Source: Pseudomonas fluorescens (GTDB lineage: Bacteria; Pseudomonadota; Gammaproteobacteria; Pseudomonadales; Pseudomonadaceae). From it: 64,000 nt of DNA. Of the stretch, positions 60,588 to 64,000 are shown one piece after another. The stretch is taken from positions 1 to 64,000 of the forward strand of contig NZ_CABVGX010000024.1 in assembly GCF_902497625.1 (NCBI RefSeq). Reading direction: 5' to 3'. Every line of letters begins with the position of its first letter. The first letter of the stretch is position 1. The translations under genes were made by a program, and so were the position numbers. Under the pieces are notes generated by a model. The model saw only the letters and a list, made by a program, of their open reading frames with translations. It was not told where the DNA came from and did no database searches.

Positions 60588-60749
60588 ATGAGCCAAGACG
60601 ACAAACTGATCGACCTCAACACCGAACGCGCCAAGCGTGTTCATGACCTCAACGACAAACGCCTCAACGAAGTCCGCCAGGCTTTCGAGCAGGCCATGCC
60701 GTTGGGTAAAGCGAAGAAAAAACCGAAGAACAAACCGAAAAAGCGTTGA
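60588..60749 (+). CDS. Small basic protein of unknown function
   Basis: 53 residues from the ATG at 60588 (a GTG at 60555 is the alternative). An N-terminal charged helix (MSQDDKLIDLNTERAKRVHD), then a Lys-rich end (KAKKKPKNKPKKR) typical of nucleic-acid-binding or ribosome-associated peptides. Start weakly supported by ribosome site. Function unknown. Confidence 0.6.
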   Translation: MSQDDKLIDLNTERAKRVHDLNDKRLNEVRQAFEQAMPLGKAKKKPKNKPKKR

Positions 60750-60814
60750 AACGCCCTGCATTGTTTGATGCAGGTCAGTTTTACTCCCTCCTTTACGCCC
60801 ATTCTCGGGCGACA

Positions 60815-60856
60815 TTGATCCCGGTCAATTTTCTCTCCCGCCTGATTGGTTAACTT
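60815..60856 (+). promoter_or_regulatory. Anr/FNR-dependent promoter upstream of the ccoM-like gene
   Basis: TTGAT-CCCG-GTCAA at 60815-60828 matches the FNR/Anr consensus TTGAT-N4-ATCAA except for one base. A TAACTT -10-like element is at 60851-60856, so the box would be centred near -41.5 relative to a start at about 60863: the class II position for FNR activation. Low oxygen should therefore induce the gene. Confidence 0.7.
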
Positions 60857-60893
60857 AGCCCTATCGCAACAGGGCAAGTGCTGGAGGCCAGTC

Positions 60894-61007
60894 ATGTTTT
60901 TCGACAACGTGGTGATCGCCGGGGTGCTGACCGTCAGCCTCATGGTTGTGTTCTTCGCAGGGTTTGGATTTTTTATCTGGAAAGATTCGCACAAGCGCAA
61001 GCCGTAG
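60894..61007 (+). CDS. ccoM: CcoM-like small cbb3 oxidase subunit
   Basis: 37 residues, beginning MFFDNVVIAGVLTVSLMVVF, one transmembrane helix, ending FFIWKDSHKRKP. A GGAGG ribosome site lies six bases before the ATG. In Pseudomonas stutzeri the cbb3 cytochrome oxidase contains a small extra subunit, CcoM, with a helix and the same FIWKDS-type end. It helps assembly or stability of the complex. The gene is too short for most gene finders. An Anr box upstream and a clear terminator downstream (61043-61068) make a complete one-gene unit, which strongly supports it. Function is by similarity from memory. Confidence 0.8.
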   Translation: MFFDNVVIAGVLTVSLMVVFFAGFGFFIWKDSHKRKP

Positions 61008-61042
61008 ATCTTTCTGGATGTAGTGGGCACGCAAGGCATTTT

Positions 61043-61068
61043 GGGCAACTTCGGTTGCCCTTTTTTTT
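61043..61068 (+). terminator. Terminator after ccoM
   Basis: GGGCAAC-TTCG-GTTGCCC followed by eight T residues. A perfect 7-bp stem with a UUCG tetraloop. Confidence 0.92.
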
Positions 61069-61230
61069 GTCCGCGATTTTGCCAGCAACATCGATCAGAA
61101 TGTGAGAGCGGCCTTGGTCTGGGCGGCATCCCGACGAAGACGATGTAACGGTCACATTCAGCGCTGAATGACACACAGCTTTCGTCGGAATGCCGCCACA
61201 TTGATGTTGTGGTGTTTGGAGAATCACAGG

Positions 61231-61268
61231 CACAAAAAAGGCGCGAACCTCACGGAACACGCCTTTTT
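61231..61268 (-). terminator. Probable terminator of the phosphate transporter gene
   Basis: AAAAAAGGCG and CGCCTTTTT arms can pair around a 16-base loop. On the minus strand, U-runs follow the stem. It sits 16 bases after the pit stop codon. Confidence 0.65.
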
Positions 61269-61283
61269 CGTTGCGGCAATGTA

Positions 61284-62759
61284 TCAGCTACCCAGCGCCT
61301 TCGATGCCAGCCAGAACAGGCCGGCCGACAGCGCCACGGTAGCCGGCAGGGTCAGGACCCAGGCCAGCAGGATGGTTTTCACCGTGCCGCCTTGCAGGCC
61401 GCTTTTGTTGGCGACCATGGTGCCGGCCACGCCCGACGACAGCACGTGGGTGGTGGAGACTGGCAGGCTGAAGATGTTGGCCATGCCGATCAGGCTGGCG
61501 GTGGTGATCTGCGCCGACATGCCTTGGGAGTACGTCATGCCTTGCTTGCCGATTTTCTCGCCAATGGTCAGCACTACGCGCTTCCAGCCAACCATGGTGC
61601 CCAGGCCCAAGGCCAGTGCGACTGCCAGAATCACCCAGAACGGCGCGTATTCAGTGGTGGCCGTCAGGTCTTTGCGCAGCTTGTCCAGGTCAGCCTTTTC
61701 ACGGGCCGCCAGAGTAGGCAGCTTGCCGACTTTCTTCGCGGTGTCGTCCAGGCAGAGCAGGTAACGACGTACTTCAATGCGGCTGTCCGCAGGCAACGAA
61801 TGGTAGTCCGCTACACCTTTAAGGGTGTCCAGCAGGGCAGCGATGGTCGGCTCGGTCTGTTGCGGGTTGCAACGGAATTTCTCCGGCAGATCACCTTCCA
61901 CGCTTTTGCCAAGGGCCAGATATTCACCCAGTGTGTCGGCATTACGCTTGTAGAACTGACTCAAGTGCAGGGTCGCATCTCGGGTCCGTTCGATCTGATA
62001 GGTCGAACTGCCAAGGTCCAGTACGAACTGCGCCGGAACGATACCGATCAGCACCAGCATGATCAGGCCAATACCTTTCTGACCGTCGTTGGAACCGTGC
62101 ACGAAGCTGACCGCCATGGCCGAGATCACCAGGACCAGGCGATTCCAGAATGGCGGGTGCTTTTTGTCGTCGATCTTGCGGCGTTGTTCCGGGGTCTTGT
62201 GCATCTTCGACAGCGGACGCCACCACTTGAGACCGATGAGAATCAGCGCAGCGACCAGAAAACCGGCCATCGGCGAGAACACCAGGGAGGCGCCGATATC
62301 GATAGCTTTCTGCCAGTTCACACCATCGGCCAACGGAATGTCGTTGATCAATGCGTTGGCCAGGCCGACACCAAGGATCGAGCCGATCAGCGTATGCGAA
62401 CTGGATGCCGGGATACCGAAGTACCAGGTGCCCAGGTTCCAGGTGATGGCGGCGGCAAGCAGCGAGAACACCATGGCCAGTCCATGACCTGTATTCACGT
62501 TGATCAGCAGTTCCACCGGCAACAGATGGACGATGGCATAGGCCACGCCAACCCCGCCCAGCAGCACGCCGAGAAAGTTGAACACGCCGGAAAAGAACAC
62601 TGCCAGATGGGGCGGCATGGCCTTGGTGTAAATAACGGTGGCCACCGCGTTAGCGGTGTCATGAAAGCCGTTGATGAACTCGAAGGCGAGGACAAAGGCG
62701 AGGGCGAGCAAGAGGCTCACAAGCACCCAAGCATCCAGTCCGCTGAATAAATCGATCAT
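61284..62759 (-). CDS. pitA: Low-affinity inorganic phosphate transporter (Pit family)
   Basis: 491-residue inner-membrane protein, with about ten TM helices. The N-terminal LAFEFINGFHDTANAVAT (about 22-39) is the Pit signature (GFHDTANA, repeated near 220 as SFVHGSNDGQKGIGL). A long cytoplasmic loop (about 250-360) separates the two halves. It moves metal-phosphate complexes with protons. The next genes to the right (a small gene, then pcaR) keep an order I remember from P. putida. Confidence in the family is high; symbol by similarity. Confidence 0.92.
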   Translation of the reverse strand: MIDLFSGLDAWVLVSLLLALAFVLAFEFINGFHDTANAVATVIYTKAMPPHLAVFFSGVFNFLGVLLGGVGVAYAIVHLLPVELLINVNTGHGLAMVFSLLAAAITWNLGTWYFGIPASSSHTLIGSILGVGLANALINDIPLADGVNWQKAIDIGASLVFSPMAGFLVAALILIGLKWWRPLSKMHKTPEQRRKIDDKKHPPFWNRLVLVISAMAVSFVHGSNDGQKGIGLIMLVLIGIVPAQFVLDLGSSTYQIERTRDATLHLSQFYKRNADTLGEYLALGKSVEGDLPEKFRCNPQQTEPTIAALLDTLKGVADYHSLPADSRIEVRRYLLCLDDTAKKVGKLPTLAAREKADLDKLRKDLTATTEYAPFWVILAVALALGLGTMVGWKRVVLTIGEKIGKQGMTYSQGMSAQITTASLIGMANIFSLPVSTTHVLSSGVAGTMVANKSGLQGGTVKTILLAWVLTLPATVALSAGLFWLASKALGS

Positions 62760-63134
62760 GAAGGTTTTCTGACCCGGTCGTAAGGGGGCGCGATTATGCC
62801 AGAAAAGTGTGAAAATCGATGCATTGAGTGCTCATCGGTAACATCCTTCAACGAATTAATTAGCAACACCACCCTGTGGCCCAAGGGTTTGGCGGATTTC
62901 GCAAGTCATTGAATTCAGTTCAAAAGCCAACAGGCAGCGGCGTTTTGCTCGCGTTTGCGAGAAGCTTCAAAGCGTGTAAGAAATTTCTGAGAAGAGGGCC
63001 GGAGATGGGCCATTTGCTCCATCCGATAGGCGAACTGGCCGCTGCCGCTCGTAGCAGGCGCGGATGGCTCCGCCGCTGCTTCCCGCTTTTAACGAGAGCA
63101 GACGCCGGCCTCTGGAGGACGTCAAGCCGAGGCG
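62760..63134. other. Intergenic region of 375 bases
   Basis: Upstream of pitA on the minus strand; contains the pit promoter and a hairpin CTCGC-GTTT-GCGAG at about 62949-62962, which may be a terminator or small RNA part. I see no gene and no known RNA. Confidence 0.4.
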
Positions 63135-63335
63135 TCAAGGCTCTTCGGCTTTGAGTTCCTTTTCCATCTTCTGTAATTCCTGGGTAAAAGCCTGATCCTG
63201 AACGGTGGCGCGTTTACGCCAGGGTTTGCGTTCCGGTTCGGGCTGTGCGGCGTAGGTGGTGACTTCCCCGCCGTAAACTTCCTTGTAACGTTGTTCCTGG
63301 CGCTCAAGTTCCGCGCGCAGTTCGTCTTTCGTCAC
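63135..63335 (-). CDS. Small hypothetical protein
   Basis: 66 residues, starting with GTG at 63335 (AGGT nine bases upstream). It has charged helices at each end (MTKDELRAELERQEQRYKEV and FTQELQKMEKELKAEEP) around a basic centre (KPWRKRATVQDQ). Family unknown. It lies between pit and pcaR, where P. putida has one small hypothetical gene too, which supports it. Confidence 0.6.
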   Translation of the reverse strand: MTKDELRAELERQEQRYKEVYGGEVTTYAAQPEPERKPWRKRATVQDQAFTQELQKMEKELKAEEP

Positions 63336-63941
63336 AGTGCTACCTGATAGGTTGAGATTAAATTCTGGTTATACGCGCTGCAACAAACGTATCGGCCGCA
63401 TTCGCCAAAGGTCGACGTCGATAAAGACGTCGATCTACAGTAATACGATCAAATACTTCCATGTTGCAGGCGGCCACGGCACCAGAGTAAACAGCTGACG
63501 TAGCATCAGTATCCTGTTTCAGCGCGCGCTGTGAAGCAGGTGGAAAGGGGCAACAAGGCGCGGGCTGAAGGCAGCAGCGATGGACCACCGCGCTACCGGG
63601 CGGCACAACCAGCGATAAGCCGGATGACCTCAATTGTATTATAGCGGTCGATTGCGAGAACACTATCTCCAATCAGTCAAAAATGGATCTTGATGTGTGA
63701 TTGCTTTTGTACTTGCAAGTTTCACACAGCGATGAATTTCTGGCGTCATTAAGTCGGACAAACATGGGTGTTAAATGGGGGCGTTTATCGGCGTTTCAAG
63801 CTTACGCTGAAAGTTGCCGAGCTTTTTGCGCGAGCGGTGGGGTAACCGAGCCCTCGCTCCATCGGCGATTTGCGGTAATCGGGCAGTCGTTCGATAATCG
63901 CCCGACGTACCAGCAATTGATTTCTTCGCATAGGGACTGAC
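63336..63941. other. Region of about 600 bases upstream of pcaR
   Basis: Left part has a 9-bp direct repeat (GACGTCGAT at 63414 and 63426) and no convincing gene; a minus-strand open frame of 104 codons here has a non-protein-like composition and no ribosome site. The right part (about 63690-63941) is AT-richer and contains the promoter and the putative PcaR box. Confidence 0.45.
63889..63903 (+). promoter_or_regulatory. Putative PcaR operator
   Basis: GTTCGATAATCGCCC. I recall the P. putida PcaR-binding sequence as GTTCGATAATCGCAC; if right, one base differs. The site also forms part of an inverted repeat (TCGGGC ... GCCCGA). It lies 39 bases before the pcaR start, suggesting autoregulation. 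Confidence 0.5.
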
Positions 63942-64000
63942 ATGAACGATCAGATGCGCAATTCCTTCGCTTCCGTAGCGCCACCCATAGTCGCCTCGCC
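63942..64000 (+). CDS. pcaR: PcaR, IclR-family regulator (5' part only, cut by the right edge)
   Basis: The first 19 codons, MNDQMRNSFASVAPPIVAS, are visible; AGGGAC lies six bases upstream. The segment VAPPIVASP at this place is what I remember from PcaR of P. putida, which activates beta-ketoadipate pathway genes (pcaK, pcaF, pcaBDC and pcaIJ) with beta-ketoadipate as inducer. The position after the phosphate transporter and the operator-like site fit. Truncated by the window, so the DNA-binding domain is not seen. Confidence 0.7.
   Translation, partial: MNDQMRNSFASVAPPIVAS

Noticed and set aside
61209..62750. 513-codon plus-strand open frame opposite the phosphate transporter
   Set aside because: Antisense shadow; no ribosome site and no family resemblance.
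63358..63672. 104-codon minus-strand open frame upstream of pcaR
   Set aside because: Unusual composition, no ribosome site, no recognisable motif; likely non-coding.

Overview
The window looks like core chromosome of a Pseudomonas from the fluorescens lineage. The evidence is the gene set (aot-type and bra-type amino-acid transporters, DinB, DinG, RapA, NhaA, PdxH, a probable pcaR at the right edge), the GC-rich codon use, and many REP/REPIN-type palindromes between genes with cores such as GAGCCTGCTCGCGA. I see no rRNA, tRNA, CRISPR array, insertion sequence or prophage. The gene order from the bra operon through rapA, and from the phosphate transporter to pcaR, matches what I remember of P. 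putida, so most of this is backbone rather than island.

Layout, left to right. Bases 1-9.1 kb: tail of an unknown gene, dinB behind a LexA-like box, a lipoprotein, proS, an AmpG-type permease, an alkyltransferase-like protein, a DUF481 outer-membrane protein, a cold-shock protein, dcd and a small unknown gene. 9.2-20 kb, all on the minus strand: a four-gene ligase-associated DNA-repair module (exonuclease, ATP-dependent ligase, Lhr-like helicase, PdeM) split into two pairs by an aotJQMOP-like transporter operon and a 0.5 kb tandem REPIN array. 20.2-26.5 kb: a penicillin-acylase-family lipoprotein, a microtandem repeat field, a GST, an isochorismatase-fold protein, two SEC-C zinc-motif proteins, a LEA-type lipoprotein and a small methyltransferase-like protein.

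26.6-38 kb is rich in envelope genes: two tandem OmpA-family lipoproteins whose ribosome-binding sites are both buried in hairpins, a DUF1145 protein coupled to a collagen-like secreted protein, CopD, dinG, a large exported glycoside hydrolase, a serine beta-lactamase-fold hydrolase, a third OmpA lipoprotein with a histone-H1-like tail, and pdxH. 38-46 kb: SlyB-type lipoprotein, nhaA, a PLP enzyme, an FAD oxidoreductase, a lipoprotein and a divergent SDR/LysR pair. 46-51 kb is a complete branched-chain amino-acid ABC operon (braC-livHMGF). 51-60 kb: DUF2288, a beta-hydroxyacid dehydrogenase that overlaps a convergent MHYT-GGDEF-EAL gene, a spinster-type MFS transporter and rapA. 60-64 kb: three small proteins (one a 37-residue cbb3-oxidase CcoM-like subunit behind a well-placed Anr/FNR box), a Pit phosphate transporter, another small protein and the start of pcaR.

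Functional themes are DNA damage tolerance and repair (dinB, alkyltransferase-like protein, dinG, the ligase module), amino-acid uptake (two complete ABC systems, each with a transcription-terminator-like hairpin just after the binding-protein gene), and cell-envelope maintenance. The observations I rate highest are the paired ribosome-site-sequestering hairpins before the two OmpA genes, the Anr-controlled ccoM-like gene, the split repair module and the 130-bp tandem REPIN array.
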